From contig JAJYJS010000002.1 of assembly GCA_021789215.1 (NCBI GenBank), forward strand, positions 67,762 to 131,761: a DNA stretch of 64,000 nt. The letters are read 5' to 3'. The notes under the pieces are model-generated. The model worked only from the letters and a program-made list of their open reading frames with translations, did no database searches and was not told the DNA's origin. A program made the position numbers and the translations under genes. Shown in pieces: positions 8,819-17,461 of the stretch. The stretch comes from Nitrospirota bacterium (GTDB lineage: Bacteria > Nitrospirota > Thermodesulfovibrionia > Thermodesulfovibrionales > JdFR-88). Within the stretch, counting starts at the first letter, position 1. The number at the start of each line of letters is the position of its first letter.

Positions 8819-10716
8819 AATATCAATGCCTTATACCTTTCGATTATCAGGTCCTGTATCCTGGATATCAGGCTGAAGGCATCCTTTATGGTCTTTTTCT
8901 GAAGGTTGCTCAGGTTGTCGGGGTTGATAAAATTGTCCGGCTGTTTTCCGGCCTTTATCTGCCCGTACTGGTGGGTAATCCTCAGCAGCATGATGAACTC
9001 GAAGGCGTGCTCAAGCTCCTCGGCGTATTCTTCCACAATCGTATGCTTTCCCCTCAGCGCCTCCATGCGCTCCAGGGTGGACGTCTCGGCAACGCCCTTT
9101 TCAAGGGCGAAGAGCCTTACCGCGTCAACTATGGGCGCTATACCCTTCAGCTTGAGGTTTAGCTCGTCCTTATGCTCCCCGCTTTTCTCCACCACAAAGG
9201 ACTTCATGAACCCTATGGGCGGCCTGTTCCTTATAATCTTGTTGGCCAGAAAGCCCAGAAAGACCATCTCGTCCTGAAGGATGGAAACAAGATGGTCCCT
9301 CAACTGCCCGGCCAGGGCCATATCGCCGTATATGGGCCTGAAATCGAAGAATATGAGAGACTTGAGGACCGCTTCGGCCGTAGGCGTGCTGACCCAGTCC
9401 GTAAAATACTTCTTCCAGGTCCTGAGCGGCTGGTTCCATTCAGGGTTGCTTGCCATGAAACCGGCAGGGCACGGGGGAAAGCAGCACTTCAGGAGGGCCT
9501 CCCTCACAAAGACCGCGAACTGCCGGAAATATTCCCCGGCCTCCAGGGCCTCATTCTCCCCCTGCGGGTCGGCATAGATAAGGGCGTTGTCCTGGTCCGT
9601 CTTGAACGTCTGCTCCTTGCGCCCCTCGCTGCCCAGCGCAATCCAGCAGTAAGGCAGGGGCGGCCTGCCGAATTTCCTCTCGGCCATGCCCAGCACCTTT
9701 CTCACAAGCCTGTCGTTTATCTCCGATATGACCTTGGCGATGCTGCTTGCCTTTGCGCCATCCTTGAGCAGGAGCCCGACGATGTTGTTTATCTTTCCGG
9801 CCACAGGCGCCAGGCCCTCGACCGTTATCTGGTTTTCTATGTCCTTTGCGAAAGAAAGAGGGGACGTGCCCTGTAGTATCATCAGGTCGTGGTTGGTTAT
9901 CACCCCCTGCAATTCCCCGTCCCGGATGACGAGCAGGTGATGGATATTGTATTTGATCATCTTTAACACGGCCTCGAAGCAGAAGTCCTTCGAGTCCACC
10001 CTGACCAGCGGCAGGCTCATTACGTTTTTTACCGGCTCGTCAACGTCCCTTCCGCGGGCGACCACCTTTTCCCTCAGGTCCCTGTCCGTGACGATGCCCG
10101 CCGGAAGGCCGTTTCCGTCGAGTATCACGAGCGAGCTTATCTTCCTTGCGGTCATGAGCATGGCCGCCTCCTGTATGGAGACGTCCTCCGTAGCCGTTGC
10201 CACCTCTCGGGCCGCTATCTCCTCCACCCTCGTTGTAAAGAGCAGCTTGTCGCCGCTGCCCGCAAGGACGTTCCTGCCGTGCATCTCGTCGTAGGTCTTG
10301 TCTATGTACCTGGTCATGTGGGACTTGAAGAAGTACTCCGTGAACAGGGGGTTGGTCTCGATGAGCTTCATCACGTCATCTTTCTTCACGAGGTAGCAGA
10401 TGGTGTCCTCGACTGCAACCACGTTGGACTTCTGCCCGTCCTCGCCCATGAGCGAAAGGAGCCCGAACACATCGCCCTCCCCGCGGTAGTCTATGAGCAC
10501 CTCCTCGCCGCTGTCGGATATCCTGTAAACCTTCACCCCGCCTTTTTTTATTATCCTCAGGTAAAGGCTGGCAGGCCCCTTCTGCCTGAGTATCAAGGCG
10601 TCTTTCGGGTAGAATTCCAGCGACACCTTGCCGGCTATCGCCTTCAGGTCCTTCCCGTCAAGGAACTGGAAAGGGGGCACCTGCCTTAGAAAATCCATTA
10701 CGTCTTCAACCAGCAT
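8815..10716 (-). CDS. Cyclic-nucleotide-binding / CBS / DUF294 nucleotidyltransferase-like signalling protein
   Basis: 633 aa, cytoplasmic. A CAP-like cyclic-nucleotide domain (about 10-145, with GEGDVFGLLSLMG) is followed by a CBS pair (about 160-285). Next is a DUF294 nucleotidyltransferase-like domain (about 310-460) whose GSEGRKEQTFKTDQDNA (362-378) carries the GS and acidic motif of Pol-beta-type transferases, then the DUF294 C-terminal helical domain (about 480-630). It probably senses an adenine nucleotide and may modify a partner. It is the first gene of the acetate operon, directly behind a sigma-54 promoter, with a good ribosome-binding site (AGAGAGGAG) before the ATG. The partner protein and reaction are unknown. 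Confidence 0.92.
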   Translation of the reverse strand: MLVEDVMDFLRQVPPFQFLDGKDLKAIAGKVSLEFYPKDALILRQKGPASLYLRIIKKGGVKVYRISDSGEEVLIDYRGEGDVFGLLSLMGEDGQKSNVVAVEDTICYLVKKDDVMKLIETNPLFTEYFFKSHMTRYIDKTYDEMHGRNVLAGSGDKLLFTTRVEEIAAREVATATEDVSIQEAAMLMTARKISSLVILDGNGLPAGIVTDRDLREKVVARGRDVDEPVKNVMSLPLVRVDSKDFCFEAVLKMIKYNIHHLLVIRDGELQGVITNHDLMILQGTSPLSFAKDIENQITVEGLAPVAGKINNIVGLLLKDGAKASSIAKVISEINDRLVRKVLGMAERKFGRPPLPYCWIALGSEGRKEQTFKTDQDNALIYADPQGENEALEAGEYFRQFAVFVREALLKCCFPPCPAGFMASNPEWNQPLRTWKKYFTDWVSTPTAEAVLKSLIFFDFRPIYGDMALAGQLRDHLVSILQDEMVFLGFLANKIIRNRPPIGFMKSFVVEKSGEHKDELNLKLKGIAPIVDAVRLFALEKGVAETSTLERMEALRGKHTIVEEYAEELEHAFEFIMLLRITHQYGQIKAGKQPDNFINPDNLSNLQKKTIKDAFSLISRIQDLIIERYKALIL

Positions 10717-10753
10717 TCCAATAAAACTCCTCTCTTTTGAGCGTTATTGAACA

Positions 10754-10769
10754 TGCAAAATAAATGCCC
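10754..10769 (-). promoter_or_regulatory. Sigma-54 (-24/-12) promoter of the acetate operon
   Basis: On the minus strand the sequence is GGGCATTTATTTTGCA. It aligns with the sigma-54 consensus TGGCAC-N5-TTGCW with exact GG-to-GC spacing and matches in GG-CA and TTGCA. The -12 GC is at 10756-10755, so transcription should start near 10743, leaving a leader of about 27 bases that carries the ribosome-binding site. The NtrC-type activator gene and two palindromes lie upstream, which supports the call. Confidence 0.75.
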
Positions 10770-10839
10770 GTTTCTTGTTTAATAAAGTGCAATGAAATCA
10801 GCAACTTGGAGAGCATCAGGTTTCAGGGGCGGATCCCCC

Positions 10840-10890
10840 TTTGTTACAAAAAGTAATATAACAAAAATGTCGTTACTTAAAGTAACAAAG
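10840..10890. promoter_or_regulatory. Tandem palindromic activator sites (UAS) for the NtrC-type regulator
   Basis: Two sites of the form GTTAC-N5-GTAAY. Site 1 at 10843-10857 is imperfect and nested in TTTGTTA-N12-TAACAAA (10840-10865). Site 2 at 10872-10886, GTTACTTAAAGTAAC, is a perfect palindrome. The centres are 29 bases apart and lie about 80-110 bases upstream of the sigma-54 -24 element, the expected distance for a bacterial enhancer-binding protein. The binding protein is inferred to be the regulator encoded at 10943-12292. Confidence 0.6.
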
Positions 10891-10942
10891 AAGCGAGGTA
10901 CGGCAGAAAAAGATTTAAAAACCGTGGCTTACAGGTGGGCTA

Positions 10943-12292
10943 TTAATTCTGTCTGGACATGCCCCATCGTTTTCTTTTCTCCCAGAGAGCCTTCCGGGTG
11001 ATGCCAAGCATATCGGCCATAGCCTGCTCGGTGAACCTGTCCTGGTATTTTTTTATGAACTCCTTTGTGTACTCCTCAATGGAGAGCCTGTTATCCAATG
11101 CGCCTGAAAAAAACGGGTCTTCCTTTTTCAGGTTTTCGGGCAGGTGGTCTTCACGGATAGGCCCGTCTTCAACGATAAGGAGGGACCTCTCTATTATGTT
11201 CTGGAGTTCCCTCACATTGCCGGGCCAATTGTATTTTTTAAGGCACTGGAGGGCGCTTTCCTCCAGCCCGCGCACATCCTTGCCAAGGTCTTCGGCGTAT
11301 TTGCGGACAAAATGCATGGCAAGGGGCTCTATATCTTCCCTCCTTTCCCTGAGCGGGGGTATTTTTATCGTTATGACGTTTATCCTGTAAAGGAGGTCTT
11401 CCCTGAATTTTTCCTCCCTGACGGCGTTTTCTATGTCCCTGTTGGTGGCGGTGATGAACCGCAGATCCGTCTTCATGCTCTGGGTGCCGCCGACGGGCCT
11501 TATCTCCTGGTCCTCAAGCACCCTGAGGAGCTTGGACTGGAGCCCTACGCCAAGGTCTCCTATCTCGTCCAGAAACACCGTCCCGCCGTTTGCAATCTCG
11601 AACAGGCCCTTCTTTGAAGACACCGCGCCCGTGAACGCGCCTTTTACATGCCCGAAAAGCTCCGATTCCAGCAGGTTTTCAGGGATGGCGCTGCAATTTA
11701 TCGGGATAAACGGTTTTTCGGCGCGGGCGCTGTTGAAATGTATGGCGCGGGCGATAAGCTCCTTCCCGGTGCCAGTCTCCCCAAGGACCAGCACGTTGCT
11801 CCTGGCGTCGGATATCTTCCTTATCTCTTCCATTATCTTTTTCATGGACGCGCTTTCGCCGACAATCCTGCTGAAGTCGTACTGCCTTTGCATCTGCCTT
11901 TTCAGCAGCACGTTTTCCATCTGAAGGGATTTCTGCCTGAGGGCGTTGCGGACGATCTGCTTTATCTCCTCATGGATTATGGGCTTCATGACATAATCGT
12001 ACGCGCCCGCCCTCAGCGCCTTCAGCGCCGTCTCAAGCGAGGCGTATGCGGTAATGACTATGAATATCTGGTCGGGCGTCTGCTCCCTTATGCGGGATAT
12101 CATCTCTATACCGTCAATACCCGGCAGGATGATGTCCGAGATTATCACATCATAGAGGTTCAGGCCGGAGAGCTTCAGCCCCTTTTCGGCGGAATCCGCC
12201 GTCTCGACCTCGAACTCCTCTTTCGTGAACAGCCTTTTAAGCGATTCACGGAGGGTCTCCTCGTCCTCCACTATGAGCATGCGCCTGGGCAT
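10943..12292 (-). CDS. NtrC-family sigma-54-dependent response regulator
   Basis: 449 aa with the full NtrC layout. The receiver domain spans 1-120 with phospho-acceptor Asp53 and Lys103. The AAA+ domain spans about 140-375 with Walker A GETGTGKE (171-178), the sigma-54-contact loop GAFTGA (218-223) and Walker B GGTVFLDEIGDL. A C-terminal Fis-like HTH (about 405-445, ending TRKALWEKRKRWGM) follows. It lies 8 bases behind the symporter-type kinase gene, so the pair is a two-component system comparable to CbrAB. It most likely activates the promoter at 10754-10769 and hence acetate uptake and activation. Confidence 0.95.
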   Translation of the reverse strand: MPRRMLIVEDEETLRESLKRLFTKEEFEVETADSAEKGLKLSGLNLYDVIISDIILPGIDGIEMISRIREQTPDQIFIVITAYASLETALKALRAGAYDYVMKPIIHEEIKQIVRNALRQKSLQMENVLLKRQMQRQYDFSRIVGESASMKKIMEEIRKISDARSNVLVLGETGTGKELIARAIHFNSARAEKPFIPINCSAIPENLLESELFGHVKGAFTGAVSSKKGLFEIANGGTVFLDEIGDLGVGLQSKLLRVLEDQEIRPVGGTQSMKTDLRFITATNRDIENAVREEKFREDLLYRINVITIKIPPLRERREDIEPLAMHFVRKYAEDLGKDVRGLEESALQCLKKYNWPGNVRELQNIIERSLLIVEDGPIREDHLPENLKKEDPFFSGALDNRLSIEEYTKEFIKKYQDRFTEQAMADMLGITRKALWEKRKRWGMSRQN

Positions 12293-12300
12293 TTTCTTTG

Positions 12301-15237
12301 TTATTCCATTGGCAGCCTGATTATGAACCTGGCTCCTTTCCCTTTTTCGCTCACGGTCTCAATGGTTCCGCCGTGGTCCTTGATAATACTGTAACATATG
12401 CTAAGACCAAGCCCCGTGCCCCTCACCGGCCCTTTCGTGGTAAAAAACGGCTCGAATATCTTGTCCTTCAGCTCTTCATCCATCCCGTGGCCGGTATCCT
12501 CAAATGCCATCTCAAGAAAGCCGCCGGCCTGCCTCATGCTTATGGAGAGCCGTCCGCCCTCCGGCATGGCGTCCCTTGCGTTGAGGATGAGGTTCAGGAA
12601 GACCTGCTGCATCTGGTCCGGGTCCAGCTTAAGGGCGGGGATGACCTCCGCCTGGACGTCGATGTCTATGTTCCTGAAGTTCTTGTCGTAGCGGACCAGG
12701 TTGATGGTGTTGCCGAGCATCTCCCTGATGCCAGTGGGCACCTTCTGCCTGGGATATATGCGGGCGAAATCGCCCAGGTTCCTCACGATGCGGGCGATCC
12801 TCTCGACGTGCTGGTTTATTGTGAGCAGGGAACCCTTCACGAACGGCCCGGCGTCCTCCTCGACAAGTTCCTGCACCAGCGAGGATATGGAGGCAAGGGG
12901 GTTTCCTATCTCGTGGGCCACGCCGGCGGCGAGCCTGCCGATGCCCGCGTGTTTTGTGGTCCTGAAAAGCTCCTCCTCTATCTTCTTCTTTTCGGTTATG
13001 TCCTCGAAGACGAGCACGTATCCCTTCTCGGCCCCCTTGAGCCTGCTCAGATAGCCCTTGAGCATCATCTGCGGGGTCCTGCATACGAACTCGCGCTCCT
13101 TCAGTTCCTGGCTGAAAAGCTCCATCTCCATGCAGGAGAGCACCGAGGCGGCATCGGCATTCAGGGCATCGGGCTTTGCGACCCCTGTTATCTTCTCCAT
13201 GGCGCGGTTCCAGTATTTGACCTTGAGAGACTGGTCGAGTGTGGCCACCCCAAGCGGCAGGCTCTCGATGATGTTTTCGCTGAACTCCTTGAGGAAGGCC
13301 AGCTGACGGTTGACCTCCTCAAGCTCGCGCCTGGAAAGCCTCAGCGTCTGGCTCATCTGCTGTATCGAGTTCAGGAGCTCTCCTCTTTCGGCCTCGGTCT
13401 GGGTCAGCTTGTCCTCAAAAATGATGGTGGCGATGGTCGAACCCAGCGCCCCCGAAAGCACCCTCTTGGCCTCGTCCCTTATCCTGGCAAGGTCTCCGAG
13501 GCCGAGCGTATCCCGCCTCATCCCGTTTCTCGCGATAAAGTTCCCCAGTATATCGAAGGCCTCTCTCCTGCCGAGATATTGCCCCAGCATGTCCTCTATT
13601 TCTATGATGCCGTAGCCGCTGCCGCCGGTAAGGAGTTTATTTGGCGGATAGGACTCCACAAAGACAAGCGCCTGCTTTTCCTCCTCCTCCGTCTGCCTGG
13701 TGAAAAGTGAGAACCCTATATAGAGCACCACGTTTATAAGCAGCCCCCAGAGAAGCGAGTTGCTCCACCTGTCAAGCCCCTTAAGGCCGAAGAGCGCCAC
13801 AGGATTAAAGATATTCGAGCCCATCAAATAGGAGAACGCGCCCCCCCTGGCGATGATGCCTGCCCTCAGGAGCGCCGGCATCAAAAGGGTGTAGAACCAG
13901 ATGGCAAAACCCGCAGTGATGCCCGCAATCGCGCCCTTTTTGTTGCCCCGTTTCCAGTAAAGGCCAAAGAGGAGAGCCGGGGCGAAGATGCTCACCGCCT
14001 CGAAGGACTTGAGCCCTATGTCGACCAGCGAATAGAACTCGCCTATGTATATGGCGAAGGAATACCCGAGGAACACGCACAGGAATATCACGAGCCTTTT
14101 TATGTTGATTATTATCTCCGGGTAAAAGCCCCTCATCCGGTTGAACTTGTATATGGCGGGCATTATCAGGTTGTTGAGCACCATCGTGCTTATCGCCACG
14201 GATTCCACTATCACCATGCCTGTTGCGGCCGAAAACCCGCCTATGAAGACAAAAAGCGCCAGCCAGGACTTGCCCTGCATCAGAGGTATGGTAAGCACGA
14301 AGTTGTCCGCCCCCTGCTGGGTGCCCTTCAGCAAAAGCCCCCCGAACGCCACCGGCATGACAAACACATTTATAAGGAAAAGATAGAGCGGGAAGAGCCA
14401 CATGGCCTTTGAGACATGCCCGGGGTCGGAGTTCTCCACGACCGCCACGTGGAACTGCCTGGGCAGGAAGAGTATCGCCATCATGGAGAGGAAAAGCAGC
14501 GACGCCCACTCTCTGAAACTGAGCGCCGTCCCCTCCCCCATCGTCATCAGCTGCCTGAACTCCGAGTGCTCTATCCTGCTGAAAATATCCGGGACCCCTC
14601 CAAACAGGAAGAAACTCACATAAATCCCCACAAAAAGAAATGCCATGAGCTTGATGATGGACTCGAACGCTATGGCAAACACAAGCCCTTCGTGGCGCTC
14701 CGAGGAATCGAGCCTCCTTGCGCCAAAGATGATGGCGAAGATGCCCAATATAAGGGCTATGAACCATCCGGCCATCGAGCTGCCCTCGTTCTCTCCCGAC
14801 ATTATGGAAAACGTGCTCATTATCGCCTTCATCTGCAAGCCAAGATAGGGTATTATCCCCACCAGCGCCACTACCGTCACGAGGGCCGAAAGGAAGAGCG
14901 AGTTGCCGTAGCGCGAGCCTATGAAGTCCGAGATGGTCGTTATCCTGTTTTCCTTGGCTATCCTGATTATCTTGCCTAGTATAACGAGCCAGAGGGACGC
15001 CATGAGCGTAGGGCCTATGTATGTAGTCAGGAAGGATATGCCCGATGTGGCGGCCCTGCCCACGCTGCCGTAGAACGTCCAGGACGTGCAATAGACGGCC
15101 AGCGACAACGCGTAAACATAAGGGTTTGAAACGATGCTCCTGCCCGTGCGCTCGCGCCGTTCGGCGTAGTAGGCGACCAGGAAGAGGAGGCAAAGGTACC
15201 CAAGGATGAACAGGAAGAGTATCCAGCCCCTGAACAT
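12301..15237 (-). CDS. Sensor histidine kinase with sodium:solute-symporter-like sensor domain (CbrA-like)
   Basis: 978 aa. Residues about 1-490 form about 13 membrane helices homologous to SSS transporters (NPYVYALSLAVYCTSWTFYG is the typical start). A short linker resembling the STAC region follows (about 510-590), then a PAS domain (about 640-750), HisKA with the phospho-accepting His775 (GVAHEIGNPLAS), and HATPase with N, G1 and G2 boxes (NLILNARDAM, DTGHGMD, GTGLGLSI). CbrA/CrbS-type kinases use this build to regulate carbon-source and acetate metabolism. Here it sits in an operon with the NtrC-type regulator and next to acs/actP, so acetate or a related acid is the likely signal (inference). 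Confidence 0.93.
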   Translation of the reverse strand: MFRGWILFLFILGYLCLLFLVAYYAERRERTGRSIVSNPYVYALSLAVYCTSWTFYGSVGRAATSGISFLTTYIGPTLMASLWLVILGKIIRIAKENRITTISDFIGSRYGNSLFLSALVTVVALVGIIPYLGLQMKAIMSTFSIMSGENEGSSMAGWFIALILGIFAIIFGARRLDSSERHEGLVFAIAFESIIKLMAFLFVGIYVSFFLFGGVPDIFSRIEHSEFRQLMTMGEGTALSFREWASLLFLSMMAILFLPRQFHVAVVENSDPGHVSKAMWLFPLYLFLINVFVMPVAFGGLLLKGTQQGADNFVLTIPLMQGKSWLALFVFIGGFSAATGMVIVESVAISTMVLNNLIMPAIYKFNRMRGFYPEIIINIKRLVIFLCVFLGYSFAIYIGEFYSLVDIGLKSFEAVSIFAPALLFGLYWKRGNKKGAIAGITAGFAIWFYTLLMPALLRAGIIARGGAFSYLMGSNIFNPVALFGLKGLDRWSNSLLWGLLINVVLYIGFSLFTRQTEEEEKQALVFVESYPPNKLLTGGSGYGIIEIEDMLGQYLGRREAFDILGNFIARNGMRRDTLGLGDLARIRDEAKRVLSGALGSTIATIIFEDKLTQTEAERGELLNSIQQMSQTLRLSRRELEEVNRQLAFLKEFSENIIESLPLGVATLDQSLKVKYWNRAMEKITGVAKPDALNADAASVLSCMEMELFSQELKEREFVCRTPQMMLKGYLSRLKGAEKGYVLVFEDITEKKKIEEELFRTTKHAGIGRLAAGVAHEIGNPLASISSLVQELVEEDAGPFVKGSLLTINQHVERIARIVRNLGDFARIYPRQKVPTGIREMLGNTINLVRYDKNFRNIDIDVQAEVIPALKLDPDQMQQVFLNLILNARDAMPEGGRLSISMRQAGGFLEMAFEDTGHGMDEELKDKIFEPFFTTKGPVRGTGLGLSICYSIIKDHGGTIETVSEKGKGARFIIRLPME

Positions 15238-15246
15238 TTTTCCCTG

Positions 15247-15423
15247 CTAGCCGCCTTTCTTTCTTTTCCTGAGCCGGATGGACAGACCTATGATTATTAT
15301 GAACAGGCCCCAGACGATGAACACATAATAGGGCAGGACGTCCTTGAAGATGCTCATGAAGGGCCAGTTGAAAAAAAGCAGCCCCAGAAAGAAGAGAAAA
15401 GGCCAGAACTCCCTGTTTTCCAT
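15247..15423 (-). CDS. 58-aa two-helix membrane protein coupled to the symporter-type kinase
   Basis: A short reading frame, 58 aa, starting MENREFWPFLFFLGLLFFNW and ending in the basic tail RLRKRKKGG. Two membrane helices are evident (about 7-22 and 33-51), and the basic C-terminus suggests an N-in/C-in hairpin. Its stop codon is 9 bases from the kinase ATG. Small membrane proteins at this position occur before some CbrA-like kinases (cbrX in Pseudomonas) and before SSS transporters, but I cannot show homology. A TTGATA-N18-TATTTT promoter places the mRNA start at or next to the ATG. No Shine-Dalgarno is seen. Confidence 0.75.
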   Translation of the reverse strand: MENREFWPFLFFLGLLFFNWPFMSIFKDVLPYYVFIVWGLFIIIIGLSIRLRKRKKGG

Positions 15424-15428
15424 CTATA

Positions 15429-15458
15429 AAAATATCACGGAGGAAAGGCTTTTATCAA
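15429..15458 (-). promoter_or_regulatory. Promoter of the small membrane protein/kinase/regulator operon
   Basis: Minus strand: TTGATA (15458-15453), 18-base spacer, TATTTT (15434-15429). Predicted +1 is at the A of the ATG (15423), implying a leaderless mRNA. The bases just upstream of the -35 box belong to the short gap after glgB. Confidence 0.5.
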
Positions 15459-15484
15459 CTTTGGGTTGGGTTTGGAAAAAACCC

Positions 15485-17407
15485 CTATGCTTCCTTCCGG
15501 AAGAACACCACCCCAAGCGGCGGAAGGTCCACCGGCAGCGAATACGGCCTGCCGAAATGGGGGACAGGCGCGGCCTCCACCCCGCCGGAGTTGCCCACGC
15601 CGCTTCCGCCGTAATAGGCCGAATCGCTGTTAAGGACCTCCTTCCAGTATCCGCCCGAGGGTACACCCAGCAGGTAGCCCTTCCTTGGGACAGGGGTGAA
15701 ATTACAGGCGACGAGCACCTGGTTTTTTCCATCGCCCCCGCCTTTGCGCAGGAAGGCTATCGCGCTGCCTTCCCAGTCGGAGAAATCGACCCATTCGAAC
15801 CCGTCCTGCTCAAAGTCCCGCTCGTAAAGGGCGGGCTCGCTCCTGTAAAAGGCGTTCAGGTCCCTGAGCCATTTCTGCACCCCCTGATGCGGCGCGTACT
15901 GGAGCAGGTGCCAGTGGATGCTCTCCTCGTGGTACCACTCGTTCCACTGGCCGAACTCGCCTCCCATGAAGAGGAGTTTTTTGCCGGGATGGCCGTACAT
16001 ATAGCCGAAAAGCGCCCTCAGGCTGGCGAACTTCCGCCAGTTGTCCCCCGGCATCCGGCCAAGCAGCGAACCCTTGCCGTAGACCACCTCGTCATGCGAA
16101 AGGGGCAGGACGAAGTTCTCGTAAAAGGCGTACCAGATGCTGAAGGTAAGCTCGTTGTGATGGTATTTCCGGTATATGGGGTCCAGGGAGAAATACCTCA
16201 GGGTGTCATGCATCCAGCCCATGTTCCATTTCATCCCGAACCCGAGCCCTCCAAGATAGGGCGGCCTTGAGACCATCGGCCAGGCGGTGGACTCCTCCGC
16301 CAGGGTCTGGATGTCCGGGTGGGCCTTGTAAACGGCCTCGTTGAACGAGCGGAGGAAGTTTATCGCGTCTATGTTCTCCTTCCCGCCGTACTCGTTTGGT
16401 ATCCATTCGCCGTGTTTCCTGCCGTAATCGAGGTAGAGCATGGAGGCGACCGCGTCCACGCGGAGCCCGTCCGCGTGGTATTTTTCCAGCCAGTATATGG
16501 CGCTGCTTATCAGGAACGCCTTGACCTCGTTCCTGCCGTGGTTGAATATGTAGCTCTTCCACTCCGGGTGAAAGCCCTTTTTGGGGTCCCGGTGTTCGTA
16601 AAGATGGGTGCCGTCGAAATAGACCAGCCCGTGCGCGTCGTTGGGGAAATGGGAGGGCACCCAGTCCAGTATCACGCCTATGCCGTTTTGATGGAGGTGG
16701 TCGACCAGGTACATGAAATCCTGCGGGGTGCCGTAGCGGCTCGTGGGGGCGAAATAGCCAAGCACCTGATAGCCCCAGGAGCCGTAGAAAGGGTGTTCCA
16801 TGACGGGGAGGAACTCCACGTGCGTAAAGCCCATCTCCTTTACATAGTCCGCAAGGTAATGGGCCATCTCCCTGTAATTGAGCGGGCGGTTGCCCTCTTC
16901 AGGCACTCTCCTCCAGGAGCCCAGGTGCACCTCGTAAATGGAGAAGGGCTTGTCCAGGGCGTTTTTGCCCCCCCTGTCCTCCATCCAGTCCTTATCGCCC
17001 CATTCGTAGTCCAGGTCCCAAACGGCGGAAGCGGTGCGGGGCGACACTTCCCAATGGAAGGCGAACGGGTCTCCCTTATCGGCCTGATAATTGCGGTACC
17101 TGGAAACGATGTGGTATTTGTAAATGGCCCCGCTGCCCACTCCGGGCACAAAGCCCTCCCAGATGCCGGAGCCGTCCCATCTTGCGCTCAAGGGGTGGGA
17201 CCGGGTGTCCCAGCCGTTGAAATCCCCCATTACCGAGATGCTCCTGGCATTTGGGGCCCAGAGGGCGAAATAGGTGCCGCTGACGCCGTCCACCTCCATT
17301 ACATGCGAGCCGAGCTTTTCATAAAGGCGGAAATGGTTGCCCTGCCTGAAAAGATATATATCAAGGTCTGAAAAACGGCTTATGCCATGCCGAACCTCTA
17401 TCGCCAT
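15485..17407 (-). CDS. glgB: 1,4-alpha-glucan branching enzyme (GH13)
   Basis: 640 aa, typical GlgB. A CBM48 domain (about 25-130, with [20 protein letters not shown]) precedes a GH13 barrel and a C-terminal beta domain. Catalytic residues are visible: nucleophile Asp318 ([17 protein letters not shown]), acid/base Glu371 ([10 protein letters not shown]) and the third acid in [14 protein letters not shown]. It makes alpha-1,6 branches in glycogen or in GlgE-type alpha-glucan. It is preceded by treS-maltokinase on the same strand with a 54-base gap, so both probably act in trehalose/maltose-to-glucan conversion. The N1 CBM48 module of longer GlgBs is missing, which is common. Confidence 0.96.
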   Translation of the reverse strand: MAIEVRHGISRFSDLDIYLFRQGNHFRLYEKLGSHVMEVDGVSGTYFALWAPNARSISVMGDFNGWDTRSHPLSARWDGSGIWEGFVPGVGSGAIYKYHIVSRYRNYQADKGDPFAFHWEVSPRTASAVWDLDYEWGDKDWMEDRGGKNALDKPFSIYEVHLGSWRRVPEEGNRPLNYREMAHYLADYVKEMGFTHVEFLPVMEHPFYGSWGYQVLGYFAPTSRYGTPQDFMYLVDHLHQNGIGVILDWVPSHFPNDAHGLVYFDGTHLYEHRDPKKGFHPEWKSYIFNHGRNEVKAFLISSAIYWLEKYHADGLRVDAVASMLYLDYGRKHGEWIPNEYGGKENIDAINFLRSFNEAVYKAHPDIQTLAEESTAWPMVSRPPYLGGLGFGMKWNMGWMHDTLRYFSLDPIYRKYHHNELTFSIWYAFYENFVLPLSHDEVVYGKGSLLGRMPGDNWRKFASLRALFGYMYGHPGKKLLFMGGEFGQWNEWYHEESIHWHLLQYAPHQGVQKWLRDLNAFYRSEPALYERDFEQDGFEWVDFSDWEGSAIAFLRKGGGDGKNQVLVACNFTPVPRKGYLLGVPSGGYWKEVLNSDSAYYGGSGVGNSGGVEAAPVPHFGRPYSLPVDLPPLGVVFFRKEA

Positions 17408-17461
17408 TAAAAAAACCTCCAGTTCCCAAGGGCAAATTTTTTATGCCTTTTGTCTTTTTTA

